64,000 bases of DNA from an uncultured Bacilli bacterium. Lineage in GTDB: Bacteria > Bacillota_I > Bacilli_A > RF39 > UBA660. The position numbers were made by a program, and so were the translations under genes. The stretch lies in contig CAJTLN010000001.1 of the NCBI GenBank assembly GCA_910577505.1, forward strand, positions 124,001 to 188,000. The letters are read 5' to 3'. The notes under the pieces are model-generated. The model was not told the origin of the DNA. It was given only the letters and a program-made list of their open reading frames with translations, and made no database searches. The number at the start of each line of letters is the position of its first letter. Position 1 is the first letter of the stretch. Shown here piece after piece: positions 24,277-33,137 of the stretch.

Positions 24277-25011
24277 TTATTTTTTATATCTATATCCATT
24301 AATTTCATCAAACTTTTCAAAGTTTTGAAACTCTTCTTCAATAAATCTATCTCTTTTTTGAGCATTCATCTTTAAATAATAATAGAATTTCAATATTTCT
24401 TTTACTTTATTATAAATATATCTTCTATCGTCAAACTTATGAAAGACTTGCATCTCAACTAATCTACTATCCATAAAACTTTGTAAAAAAACAAATGTTG
24501 CATCTTGTACTAAATAAGCACCTGTTTTATCTGTATCAACCTTACATACTAGGCCATCCGTTATAATACTATGTGACTTATTTACATTATAAACTCTATT
24601 TGGATTAGTAAGTCTATATATACCTTGTACATTATTAGGCAACTCACTAGTTAAAGAAACACTTAAACTATATTCTTCTAACATATCCTCCATTAACTTT
24701 ATAGATTCTTTATCAAAAGTTGATAATATTTCATCACTAACATTATAAAACATTTTATGTAATAGTTCTATTCTTGTTTTTCTTGTATCAAAACTTACTG
24801 AAATTAATCCATCCCTTTGTAATTCTCTTAAAATTTCTTCAAAATCAAAATCACTAATATCTTCAAAAAAATAAAATAAATCACTATATTTATCAAAAAA
24901 TAAAAATGTTATTAAGTCCTTCTCAAAATCAAAAGTTTCTATCATATATCCTTTTTTAGCCATAACACTAACTAATAAAGTAATAAATTTTCTTTTAGTA
25001 TTAATTTTCAT
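24277..25011 (-). CDS. Uncharacterised protein next to the WXG100 cluster
   Basis: 244 residues, mostly helical in the first 115 and mixed afterwards, with no signal peptide or membrane segment and no domain I recognise. The N-terminal RKFITLLVSVMAKKGYMI could be the start of a small helical or winged-helix domain (about 1-75), but this is weak. It is the last minus-strand gene after the LRR/transglutaminase-like gene and may belong to the WXG100 cluster as an accessory or chaperone. No function is proposed. Confidence 0.6.
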   Translation of the reverse strand: MKINTKRKFITLLVSVMAKKGYMIETFDFEKDLITFLFFDKYSDLFYFFEDISDFDFEEILRELQRDGLISVSFDTRKTRIELLHKMFYNVSDEILSTFDKESIKLMEDMLEEYSLSVSLTSELPNNVQGIYRLTNPNRVYNVNKSHSIITDGLVCKVDTDKTGAYLVQDATFVFLQSFMDSRLVEMQVFHKFDDRRYIYNKVKEILKFYYYLKMNAQKRDRFIEEEFQNFEKFDEINGYRYKK

Positions 25012-25079
25012 ATATATCTCCCCGTAAAAAGGATTCTAACATAAAACTATTACTTATTCAAATTCAAATTAAAAACAGC

Positions 25080-26627
25080 CTAAGCTGCTTTTAAACTTTC
25101 ACATAAAATTTCATACATATATGTTGAAATTAAACAAACATTTTTATTTTTCTCTAATTCTTTTAATATTTCTTCTTTATCTTTTTCACTATTATTTATA
25201 TAATGAGAAATTAATAAATTAGAATAACTTTCAATTATACCATCTCTCATATTTTTATATCTTAATAAACTAGATTCTTCTTCATTTAAATTTTCTTCAC
25301 TAATTGCTAATTCTCTTACTAACTCTTTATATTCTTCAGATTCTTTTTCTAGAGTTTCTAACTTTTTCTTTTTCTCAGAAATATCTTTTTTCAAAAATCC
25401 TGCATTCATTTCAACACCTAACATGGAAGGTTTTAATCTTTCAATATCAGCAAATGTCTCATTTACTTCTTTCAATCTATCATTAGCAAACATAATTAAA
25501 TCGTCAGAATCATCACCATGATAAGAATAACTCTTTTCTATATTACCTTCTCCGACAAACTTATGTCTTAACTTTAATTCTTCCTTTGATACTAAAAACA
25601 GTCTTAATTCATCAAAGTATTTATAATCACTAACCATTGAATCCCAAGCAATATCACAATAGTAATATCTATCATCAATTGATACTCTTAATAATGCGTA
25701 ATCAGATGTTCCAAGTAATGAATATACTTTTTGACCATTATAATATCCAATAGTTTCAAGAGCTCCCAAAGAATAAACAACAGATGACTTAACTCCTGCA
25801 AAACTTAACAATAATTGAAACGCCTTTGCAAAAGATAATCTTCCTCCTTTTTGATAATTAAATACTTTATAAATATTGCTAACTACTTCTACATCTTCAC
25901 CCTTAGGATCATCTTCATTTACAAAATCAATATTTTCTACCATCCATCTATATAGTATTCCAAACTTTTCTATGTCACCATCAGTAACATAGATATTCTT
26001 TGAAATAATTGATGAGACATTTTGTATTAATGAAAATATCTCATCTTTAGTATATTCATGAATAATATATTTTCTTAATCCAACTGATTCAACCCACGTA
26101 AAGTTATCTAATAATTTTACATCTTCATCTTGCTCACATAATTTTCTAACTATATCAACATAATATATAATATCTAAAATAATATTACTTTCCTTATTTT
26201 TATGTAACAAATCAACAATCTGTTGAACATCCATAAAATCTTTATTGTCATAAAAAGTAAACCTTTTAACTTTATCTATTCCACTAATACTTTCCAAATT
26301 GTCATTATGTATTATGCATAGTTCTTCTAGCTTATTTAATTTACTAACATCCAAAGAAATTAGGGCACTCTGTTCTTTTATTTTCAAACTTCTAATATCA
26401 GATAATACTTTTGTTATTTCCAATATATCATTACTGTCAATAGATGGAAAAGATTCTAATACTAAAGTATCTACGTTCTTAAAATAATGTAAATATTCAA
26501 TATCTTTTTTTGAAACAGATAAAGATGTAACTTTTTCTAATTCATCTTCAGATATTTCACCATTTTCATTTAAAATTTTAAAATTATCTTTTAAATAATC
26601 CATTAAGTTTTCAGATAAAGCTATCAT
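25080..26627 (-). CDS. LRR-like plus inactive transglutaminase-like protein
   Basis: About 515 residues. Residues 40-140 have a leucine-rich-repeat rhythm (VDTLVLESFPSIDS, IRSLKIKEQSALISLDVSKL, LEELCIIHNDNLESI). The middle (about 225-360) looks like a transglutaminase/protease core, but the usual Cys-x-x-Tyr-Ala reads GGRLSFAKAF and the usual His-Ala reads SDYALLRV. The Asp site DIAWDS remains. The catalytic Cys and His therefore seem lost. A C-terminal coiled coil (about 395-460) follows. The start at 26627 has GGGTG upstream. It lies in the WXG100 cluster, so a binding or scaffold role is more likely than catalysis. Confidence 0.7.
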   Translation of the reverse strand: MIALSENLMDYLKDNFKILNENGEISEDELEKVTSLSVSKKDIEYLHYFKNVDTLVLESFPSIDSNDILEITKVLSDIRSLKIKEQSALISLDVSKLNKLEELCIIHNDNLESISGIDKVKRFTFYDNKDFMDVQQIVDLLHKNKESNIILDIIYYVDIVRKLCEQDEDVKLLDNFTWVESVGLRKYIIHEYTKDEIFSLIQNVSSIISKNIYVTDGDIEKFGILYRWMVENIDFVNEDDPKGEDVEVVSNIYKVFNYQKGGRLSFAKAFQLLLSFAGVKSSVVYSLGALETIGYYNGQKVYSLLGTSDYALLRVSIDDRYYYCDIAWDSMVSDYKYFDELRLFLVSKEELKLRHKFVGEGNIEKSYSYHGDDSDDLIMFANDRLKEVNETFADIERLKPSMLGVEMNAGFLKKDISEKKKKLETLEKESEEYKELVRELAISEENLNEEESSLLRYKNMRDGIIESYSNLLISHYINNSEKDKEEILKELEKNKNVCLISTYMYEILCESLKAA

Positions 26628-26695
26628 TTTTATCACCCATCTCTATTCTTAAGATTATTATAACATTATATTAAAAAAAAGTCTTATAAAAGACT

Positions 26696-27727
26696 TTAAT
26701 CATTGTAAATACTTGATAAATCTAATGCTTGATAATTACCAGTTAATGACGCATAAGATTTAGATTGTACAACAACACCATCATTAGCATTTGATACTTC
26801 TGCAACAAGAAATTCTTGTTCGTCTGCATTATTATCAACAATCATTACTAAACTACCTGAACTAGATACCAAGATATCTCCTTTTTGAGCTTGTTCATAA
26901 GTAGTACTAGTACTATTATTAACTATCTTAGCCGCCGTTAAATTATTATTACTACATCCTTGATTAACCGCCCATGATGCAAAAGAACTATATTCATTTC
27001 CAAGTGTATTTGAACCATAATTAGTTGAAGGAGTACCCCAACCTAAATTTAACTTCCCACCAACACTAGCGGCCATTTCCATAACTCCTAAAGCACAATT
27101 AACAGCAGCATCGCGACCAGTATATTGACTTTTTATTTCATTTAATCTAGCATTTATTTCTTCACTAGAATAATAATCATAAAAACTTGATGAATTAGAT
27201 GATGTTCCAAAAGTTTTTAAATTACCTGATTTGAATAAAGAAGTTAATTCTTGAATATTTACAGCATACTCTTTATAATTACTATCACTTGTTGGATCAT
27301 AATTTACCTTTGTTAATTCAGAATTAATAGAAGATATGCTATTTAAAGCACTATTTATAGTACCTCTTAAACCAGCATTTAAACCTCTGTAATATTCTAT
27401 TTTATTTCCTATCTTTTTTCTTTTAGATATATTAGCTCTACGATTAGTTTCATCATCTACAATTGCATTAAGAGAGTCATAAAGTATCTCTATTTCTTTT
27501 TTGTTATTCTTATATTTTTCTATTTTCTCTAATGCATCAGCAAAAGTTTTTGCTGATTTCTTTTGATCATTAATTCTAGTAAGAGAGTTTGACAAATCTG
27601 ATATTAAATTATCATGTGCACTACCTTTCCATATTGCATCAAAAGAAGAACTCTTTATGTTACTAGTAGCCAAGCCCATTGTTTCGGCTTTTTCCTTTAT
27701 CGATGCAGCTATTGCACAATAGTCCAT
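26696..27727 (-). CDS. WXG-domain protein with NlpC/P60-like, possibly inactive C-terminus
   Basis: 343 residues. The N-terminal helical part contains FDAIWKGSAHDNL (the WXG turn, about residue 33) and a long coiled coil to about 155, resembling LXG/WXG effectors. The C-terminal part (about 200-343) resembles an NlpC/P60 or CHAP domain in layout: GWGTPSTNYG, then EYSSFASWAVNQG where the usual Asp-Cys-Ser-Gly would be, then KGDILVSSSGSLVMIVDN where the His-Val-Gly-Ile should be. Cys and His appear replaced. It probably is exported by the WXG100 route. The degenerate active site needs an alignment to confirm. Confidence 0.68.
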   Translation of the reverse strand: MDYCAIAASIKEKAETMGLATSNIKSSSFDAIWKGSAHDNLISDLSNSLTRINDQKKSAKTFADALEKIEKYKNNKKEIEILYDSLNAIVDDETNRRANISKRKKIGNKIEYYRGLNAGLRGTINSALNSISSINSELTKVNYDPTSDSNYKEYAVNIQELTSLFKSGNLKTFGTSSNSSSFYDYYSSEEINARLNEIKSQYTGRDAAVNCALGVMEMAASVGGKLNLGWGTPSTNYGSNTLGNEYSSFASWAVNQGCSNNNLTAAKIVNNSTSTTYEQAQKGDILVSSSGSLVMIVDNNADEQEFLVAEVSNANDGVVVQSKSYASLTGNYQALDLSSIYND

Positions 27728-27745
27728 ATTATCTCACTCTCCAAT

Positions 27746-28009
27746 TTATTCTTTTTCCATAACCTCAACAACAAAATTTAAAAGAACTTCAATTTCACGC
27801 ATTTGTTCATGAAAATTATTTGCACCATTAAAGAAACTCTCATTCTTTTCTAAAAAACATGTTGCAGCATCACCATCCCATGAATTTTCAAGGCTTCTTA
27901 CATTTTTTAAAAAACCAGTTAAATCTTCTATAGCAGCATTATTTATTTTTGACATTTCTACTCCCCATTGCTTTAATGCATCAGGTTCAATATAAACAGA
28001 AACACCCAT
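27746..28009 (-). CDS. WXG100-family secreted protein
   Basis: 87 residues, two helices joined by the SWDGDAATCF turn (Trp-x-Gly about residue 44) and no signal peptide, which is the WXG100 hairpin. The C-terminus (LLNFVVEVMEKE) may carry the export signal. It is 18 bases downstream of the gene ending the previous pair and followed by the NlpC-like WXG protein, its likely partner. Confidence 0.8.
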   Translation of the reverse strand: MGVSVYIEPDALKQWGVEMSKINNAAIEDLTGFLKNVRSLENSWDGDAATCFLEKNESFFNGANNFHEQMREIEVLLNFVVEVMEKE

Positions 28010-28011
28010 AA

Positions 28012-28317
28012 TTAGCCCCTCCTAGTATTAGTATAAGCGCTTTCAAAAGACGCAAACCTATTTGATTCGCCATTTAAATTTTTAACAAATTTTTCCATAC
28101 TAGAAGAAATTTCTTTATATACTGTTATATACGAATTACACGTATTTATAAAAGCAGTTTTAACTTGTTCATCTTTCCACGAACTAGATTGATTAATTTT
28201 ATCAACCAAACTTATAAGTTCTGAAATTTTATCTTTGTAATCGTTAATATTAGAATCCAACAAAGCTGATATTGATGAAACTCCCTCTGGTCTATGCAAA
28301 AAATTTTTTTTAGTCAC
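28012..28317 (-). CDS. WXG100-like small helical protein
   Basis: 101 residues with the helix-turn-helix hairpin pattern; the turn reads SSWKDEQVKTAF (Trp-x-Asp in place of Trp-x-Gly). It precedes the 27746-28009 gene by two bases and probably forms a heterodimer with its product. It begins after a terminator at 28332-28364, so it may start a separate transcript. Confidence 0.72.
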   Translation of the reverse strand: MTKKNFLHRPEGVSSISALLDSNINDYKDKISELISLVDKINQSSSWKDEQVKTAFINTCNSYITVYKEISSSMEKFVKNLNGESNRFASFESAYTNTRRG

Positions 28318-28331
28318 TTTTTCATCTCCTA

Positions 28332-28364
28332 GAAAAAAACCTTTTTATATAAATATAAAAAGTT
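28332..28364 (-). terminator. Terminator inside the WXG100 cluster
   Basis: On the minus strand AACTTTTTATAT pairs with ATAAAAAGGTT and is followed by TTTTTT, between the 28372 and 28317 genes. It splits the cluster into an upstream and a downstream transcript, unless it is only partial. Confidence 0.65.
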
Positions 28365-28371
28365 ATTTTTA

Positions 28372-28653
28372 TTATAATTCCAACATACTTATTGCTGTTG
28401 CTTTAATATCAGCTGCTGATTTAACTATTTGATTATATATTGGTTCAAAAACATTACTAAATTCATCTAATTCACTTTTTAATTGTACAGCTTTCTCACT
28501 ACCTTGATATGTCCCTGTTTCAACATTATCAATTTCATCAAAGCGATTTTTTATAAGAACTAATAAATCTTGTATTTCTGATGCTATATCATTCATTTTG
28601 TCTGCTTTATCCATCGCTTCATGAGGATCCATTTTTGAATTTCCGTCTGCCAT
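28372..28653 (-). CDS. WXG100-like small helical protein
   Basis: 93 residues. Two helices with a GTYQGSEKAVQLKSEL turn, in which Tyr-x-Gly replaces Trp-x-Gly, as in several WXG100 homologues. It is acidic at the N-terminus and has no signal peptide. It lies 10 bases after the 28664-28975 gene, so the two are a likely co-expressed pair. Confidence 0.7.
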   Translation of the reverse strand: MADGNSKMDPHEAMDKADKMNDIASEIQDLLVLIKNRFDEIDNVETGTYQGSEKAVQLKSELDEFSNVFEPIYNQIVKSAADIKATAISMLEL

Positions 28654-28663
28654 TTTATCTCTC

Positions 28664-28975
28664 CTATCCTAAATAATTATTGCTATTAAATCTATTAGCT
28701 AATTCACTTTCTTTTTCTTCAATACTACCGATTCTTTCATTTATAAATTCAATACTATCCCTAAATGTTTCAGAATATCTTTTAAATAAAGGCACCAAAC
28801 TATCCATATACTGTTCAAAATCAACAGAAAGACCACCATTAAAAGTATCAGATCCAACAAATAGATGAACCAATTTATATAAATTTTCAATTAATTCATC
28901 ATAGTTACTAGTATTGTCTACCATTTTAGAAGACCATTCCTCCATTTTATCTACACTATGACTAACTATTCCCAT
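28664..28975 (-). CDS. WXG100-like small helical protein
   Basis: 103 residues, fully helical with a central GSDTFNGGLSVDFEQYM turn (Phe-x-Gly). It has the size and layout of WXG100/ESAT-6 proteins, although the Trp is lost. GAGGAGG lies before the ATG, and an extended -10 (TGATATAAT) lies further upstream at about 28999-29008. Paired with the 28372 gene. Confidence 0.65.
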   Translation of the reverse strand: MGIVSHSVDKMEEWSSKMVDNTSNYDELIENLYKLVHLFVGSDTFNGGLSVDFEQYMDSLVPLFKRYSETFRDSIEFINERIGSIEEKESELANRFNSNNYLG

Positions 28976-29059
28976 TACTCATACCTCCTCTATTTTTTTC
29001 ATTATATCATTTTATAAACTCATATATATTTATTTTTTTATAATTTTACTATGACTTTA

Positions 29060-30508
29060 CTATTTATACCTATTGCCACTTTGAGAAATCATATTATTAC
29101 TATAACCTGTTGAGCCATTTGACCTAAAGCTTAAATAGTTATGATTTCGTACACCAGCTAACGCATCTCTTACAGCTGTCATTACTGTTTCTGGCGCATT
29201 TCCTAAGTAACTTTTGTAACTTCCATGTTGATAAACAACGAATTGATTTGGCGCTGTTGCTTGAGAAATAGGATTAGTACCATGACTAGCTACCCAATTA
29301 GGTGCTTCACATCTGTTTAAGATTGTTGTTATAACAGCTAATGCATCATCATATGATTTATCACTCTCCGCCGCAACTATTGCACATAATAAATTATAAT
29401 CGCCTTCTGATAAATCATAAGCAGTGTTTCCAACAGTAACTTCAAAACCAGCATTTAGATTATTATGATATTTGCTAATATCAATATTTGGATCACCTGA
29501 GCTAGTTGTCACTTCACTTGTATTTATTTGTTTTATTGGCTGAGTATTAGATGGTACAGAAGGTGTTGGATTTGTATTTCCTTTTGCCATCTCATAAGAT
29601 ACTGTTTCATAAGTATTGGTAGATTTACTTCCACTAGCCGCATAAGCAGTAGTCCCAGTTGCAACTGTAGCGGCTACTGCAGGAGCAACATAACTATTAT
29701 CAGAAGTTGTTGCAGCTGATTGAACTTGTACTGGAGATGTTTTAACATTTGCTGTCATAACTCCATTTCCACTATTTAATTCGAAATAATTACCTTTATT
29801 TACAATTTGAGTAATAGTCTCGCTCCACTCTGGATGATTACTAGGAGTACCTGGATTATCTTTTTTTCCATACCATGAACTTTTATCAACAACAAATTCT
29901 ACAACACACTGTCCATTACTATGTCCCCACTGATTACAACCAGAATCATTCTGATTTTTTATATCTCCTATTATACACTTAATTACTGTCCCATCACTTT
30001 GAATAACATCAATATAATCTCCAACTTGACCAAAAGTTGTAGTAGTAGCAACTACATATCTATCTCCTATTCGGCCAAAACCTTCTTCATCAAAATTCAT
30101 TCCAGCAGCTTCTCTTAATTTATACTGCATAGAACTTTTAGCAGTAATACATTGCCATCCCATATAAGAATGAGCTCTACCCAATCCACTAGGCAAAGAA
30201 ATTACATTTCCAGAAACACTTGCTAAATAAGTTTCAAAATTACTTCCAAAATCATTTACATCTAAAAGAATTAATTGATTTGCATAACTATTAATATTTG
30301 CAGATGCTATCTCTAAATCACTTGAAACTGCATCTAAATTATTTGTTAAAACAGCAGCAGCTCCACCAATATCAAATTCATCATAACTTTCGACTTGCCT
30401 TATTCTTGATTTTAAATCATCTGCTAATTGTACTAACTCATCAGACTGCGAATTAAGACTTTCTGATAGAGTCAATAACTCTTCCTTATTTAATATTTCA
30501 GTATCCAT
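29060..30508 (-). CDS. Modular wall hydrolase with WXG-like N-terminus and SleB-type domain
   Basis: 482 residues. Residues 1-90 are helical, resembling a WXG/LXG export module. The middle (about 105-240) is a strand-rich domain with RIGDRYVVATTTTFGQ and GDYIDVIQSDGTVIKC, followed by a Thr/Ser/Pro linker. The C-terminal 120 residues match the cell wall hydrolase (SleB/CwlJ, Hydrolase_2) domain: LCAIVAAESDKSYDDALAV and ITTILNRCEAPNW. It would cut peptidoglycan, possibly to let the WXG100 substrates through or to act on the spore cortex. GAGGTG precedes the ATG. Confidence 0.78.
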   Translation of the reverse strand: MDTEILNKEELLTLSESLNSQSDELVQLADDLKSRIRQVESYDEFDIGGAAAVLTNNLDAVSSDLEIASANINSYANQLILLDVNDFGSNFETYLASVSGNVISLPSGLGRAHSYMGWQCITAKSSMQYKLREAAGMNFDEEGFGRIGDRYVVATTTTFGQVGDYIDVIQSDGTVIKCIIGDIKNQNDSGCNQWGHSNGQCVVEFVVDKSSWYGKKDNPGTPSNHPEWSETITQIVNKGNYFELNSGNGVMTANVKTSPVQVQSAATTSDNSYVAPAVAATVATGTTAYAASGSKSTNTYETVSYEMAKGNTNPTPSVPSNTQPIKQINTSEVTTSSGDPNIDISKYHNNLNAGFEVTVGNTAYDLSEGDYNLLCAIVAAESDKSYDDALAVITTILNRCEAPNWVASHGTNPISQATAPNQFVVYQHGSYKSYLGNAPETVMTAVRDALAGVRNHNYLSFRSNGSTGYSNNMISQSGNRYK

Positions 30509-30544
30509 ATAAACACCTCTATTATAGCAATTATAACATACTAA

Positions 30545-30576
30545 AAAAAATAAGAATACCTATGTATTCTTATTTT
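30545..30576 (-). terminator. rimO terminator
   Basis: AAATAAGAATAC (30548-30559) pairs with GTATTCTTATTT (30564-30575); on the minus strand the stem runs into more T. It lies just after the rimO stop. Confidence 0.75.
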
Positions 30577-30582
30577 ACATAA

Positions 30583-31887
30583 TTAATAATCAACAACTAC
30601 TCCAAACAAATCATATTCATCAGAATCAACTATTTCTACTTCTACAAATTCATTTATCATTATATCATTGTTAAATTTTATATATATAACTCCATCTTCA
30701 GAAGGAACATCCATATAGCTTCTTCCTATAAAATATTCTCCATCATCTGTAATATTTTCTATTAAACATTCATACTTTTTTCCAACCTTACTTCTAAGAT
30801 TCTCTAAACTAACCTCTTGCTGGATTTCCATTATCTTTTTGCGTCTAGATTCTTTAACATCTTCCTCTATTTGATTGTTAAACTTAGCAGCTGGTGTTCC
30901 ATCTTCTACTGAATAAGCAAATGCTCCTAGTCTATCAAATTTACTTTCTCTTACAAATTCACAAAGTTCATTAAAATTATCTTCAGTTTCACCAGGAAAA
31001 CCAACTATTAATGTTGTTCTTAAAATAACATCAGGAATTTCTCTACGTAATTTATTAATTAGATTTCTTATTGTATTACCATCACTTTTACGATTCATTT
31101 TCTTTAAAACAGCATCAGATATATGTTGAATAGGCAAATCAAAATATTTAACAATTTTATCATTATTTTTTACTACTTCAATTAATTCATCTGTTATAGT
31201 CTCTGGATATGAGTATAAAAATCTTATCCACTTAAATTCACTAATCTTACTTAAATCATTTAATAATTCAGCAAGTCTATCTCTACCATACAAATCTAAA
31301 CCATATTTTGTTGTATCTTGTGCTATAACCACTAACTCTTTTATTCCCTTTTTAGCTAAAGTATTAGCTTCGTCTAATATATCTTCATACTTTCTAGAAA
31401 TATATTTACCTTGAATATAAGGAATAGCACAATAAGTACAATAATTACTACATCCTTCAGCTATTTTTAAGTAAGCCATAGTATCTCCTGTTGTTAATAT
31501 CCTATTCTTATAATCTAATTTATCTTTAATACTACTTCCATTAATTAAATTATCAATTCTTTCCCATAATTGACCATAATCTTTAATACTAATAAACAAA
31601 TCTACTTCAGGTATTTCTTTACGCAATTCTTCTTCATATCTTTCTACTAAACATCCAGTAACTATTAAGTATTTACAATTATATTCTTTATAATCAGCCA
31701 TTTCTAAAATAGTTTGAATTCCTTCATCCTTTGCTGATTCTATAAATCCACAAGTATTTATTAATAGTATCTCTGCCTCTTCTGGATCACTTACTATTTC
31801 ATAATTATGCTTTTTAAATAAACCTATCATTTCTTCTGTAACTACTAAATTCTTAGAACAACCTAATGAAATAAATCCTACTTTCAT
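30583..31887 (-). CDS. rimO: Ribosomal protein S12 methylthiotransferase
   Basis: About 434 residues. An N-terminal UPF0004 domain (SLGCSKNLVVTE, INTCGFIESAKDEG, VTGCLVERY) supplies three Cys for one Fe-S cluster, the radical SAM motif GCSNYCTYCAIP the second, and a C-terminal TRAM domain ends the protein. RimO adds a methylthio group to an Asp of S12. INTCGFIESAK and the SAM motif distinguish it from MiaB reasonably well. The start at 31887 has GGGGTG seven bases upstream. Confidence 0.9.
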   Translation of the reverse strand: MKVGFISLGCSKNLVVTEEMIGLFKKHNYEIVSDPEEAEILLINTCGFIESAKDEGIQTILEMADYKEYNCKYLIVTGCLVERYEEELRKEIPEVDLFISIKDYGQLWERIDNLINGSSIKDKLDYKNRILTTGDTMAYLKIAEGCSNYCTYCAIPYIQGKYISRKYEDILDEANTLAKKGIKELVVIAQDTTKYGLDLYGRDRLAELLNDLSKISEFKWIRFLYSYPETITDELIEVVKNNDKIVKYFDLPIQHISDAVLKKMNRKSDGNTIRNLINKLRREIPDVILRTTLIVGFPGETEDNFNELCEFVRESKFDRLGAFAYSVEDGTPAAKFNNQIEEDVKESRRKKIMEIQQEVSLENLRSKVGKKYECLIENITDDGEYFIGRSYMDVPSEDGVIYIKFNNDIMINEFVEVEIVDSDEYDLFGVVVDY

Positions 31888-31951
31888 ATAATTCACCCCA
31901 AATGCACATGTATTATATCACATTTAGTTAAAAATAAGCATTTTTATGCAA

Positions 31952-31981
31952 AATAAAAACTGATTCTAAATAATCAGTTTT
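31952..31981 (-). terminator. htrA terminator
   Basis: AAAACTGATT pairs with AATCAGTTTT around a six-base loop, overlapping the htrA stop, with TATTTT after it on the minus strand. Confidence 0.68.
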
Positions 31982-33137
31982 TTGCTACAAGAGTTAACTT
32001 AGTATTTTGTTCTTTACCATCTCTTAAGTATTTAATTGAAATTGTATCTCCTACTTTATATTTATATAATTGATACCTTAAAGATGCTATATTTATAACA
32101 TAAACATCATTCATAGCAACAATTACATCTCCTGTTTTTAAACTTGCTTTATCTGCTGGAGAACCTTTAGTTACTTCCTCAACTAAGACTCCATCAATAG
32201 GCTGTAATCCATGTGCCTTAGCATTTGATTTAATACTTGCTTCACTCATAGTTATACCAAGCATTGGTCTTGAAGTATCCTCTCCATTTATAACTTTATC
32301 AGCATACGAAGCCGCCTCTTCTATCGGAATAGCAAACCCCATACCTTCAACTCCAGCTGTAACAAGTTTCATATTTGTTACTCCAATTACTTGACCATTA
32401 CTATTACATAAAGGCCCACCTGAATTACCATTATTAATAGCAGCATCAGTTTGCAATACTTGCATAATCCAATCACTAGTACTTGAATTACTTAAACTAA
32501 CCTCAACTTCTCTATCTTTTCCAGATAGAATTCCTCTCGTCACACTCCACGAATAAACATTTGAATCTAAAGGAGCGCCTATTGCAAACACTGTATCTCC
32601 AACTCTAGATTCAGAACTATTACCTATTTCAGAAACACGAACTTCTTTATCAGTTTTATAAGATAAAACTGCTATATCTGCAAACTTATCTCCTTCTTCT
32701 ACATTAACTATAGCTTCTTCACCATCAGTAAATACAACACTGATTTTATCGCCATTTTCAATAACATGATAATTAGTTATAAAAAAATACTTATTTGTAA
32801 CATTTCTATATACAAATCCTGTACCTGTTGCATATAATTGATTACCTTGATAAGTTTTAACAATTACAACAGAATCATAAATTTTCTCTACTGCATCAGC
32901 AATTCCATTCTCATTAACTGTTACTTCTTTTTCTGTTTTAGTTAAATTAGTTATATTATAACTAACATATTCAGGAAAGTAATGAAAGAATAACAATAAT
33001 CCACCTGCACCTAATCCAGCTGACAAAATTGCAGTTAATATAATTATTAAAATTGTTTTACTTATAGCATTCTCTTTATTTTTCCTTTCAATAGGTAATT
33101 GAATTTCTTCACTTTGTAAATTAGTTTCCATACTCAT
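31974..33137 (-). CDS. htrA: HtrA/DegP-type membrane-anchored serine protease
   Basis: 387 residues. One N-terminal membrane segment (about 25-50), then a trypsin-like domain with the triad His (NYHVIENG), Asp (FADIAVLSYK) and Ser (NNGNSGGPL), then one PDZ domain (about 285-380). It degrades misfolded proteins at the outer membrane face under stress. Its first 17 bases overlap the end of the Abi-like gene at 33121, and GAGGATAG for its start lies inside that gene, so translation is coupled. Confidence 0.92.
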   Translation of the reverse strand: MSMETNLQSEEIQLPIERKNKENAISKTILIIILTAILSAGLGAGGLLLFFHYFPEYVSYNITNLTKTEKEVTVNENGIADAVEKIYDSVVIVKTYQGNQLYATGTGFVYRNVTNKYFFITNYHVIENGDKISVVFTDGEEAIVNVEEGDKFADIAVLSYKTDKEVRVSEIGNSSESRVGDTVFAIGAPLDSNVYSWSVTRGILSGKDREVEVSLSNSSTSDWIMQVLQTDAAINNGNSGGPLCNSNGQVIGVTNMKLVTAGVEGMGFAIPIEEAASYADKVINGEDTSRPMLGITMSEASIKSNAKAHGLQPIDGVLVEEVTKGSPADKASLKTGDVIVAMNDVYVINIASLRYQLYKYKVGDTISIKYLRDGKEQNTKLTLVAKN

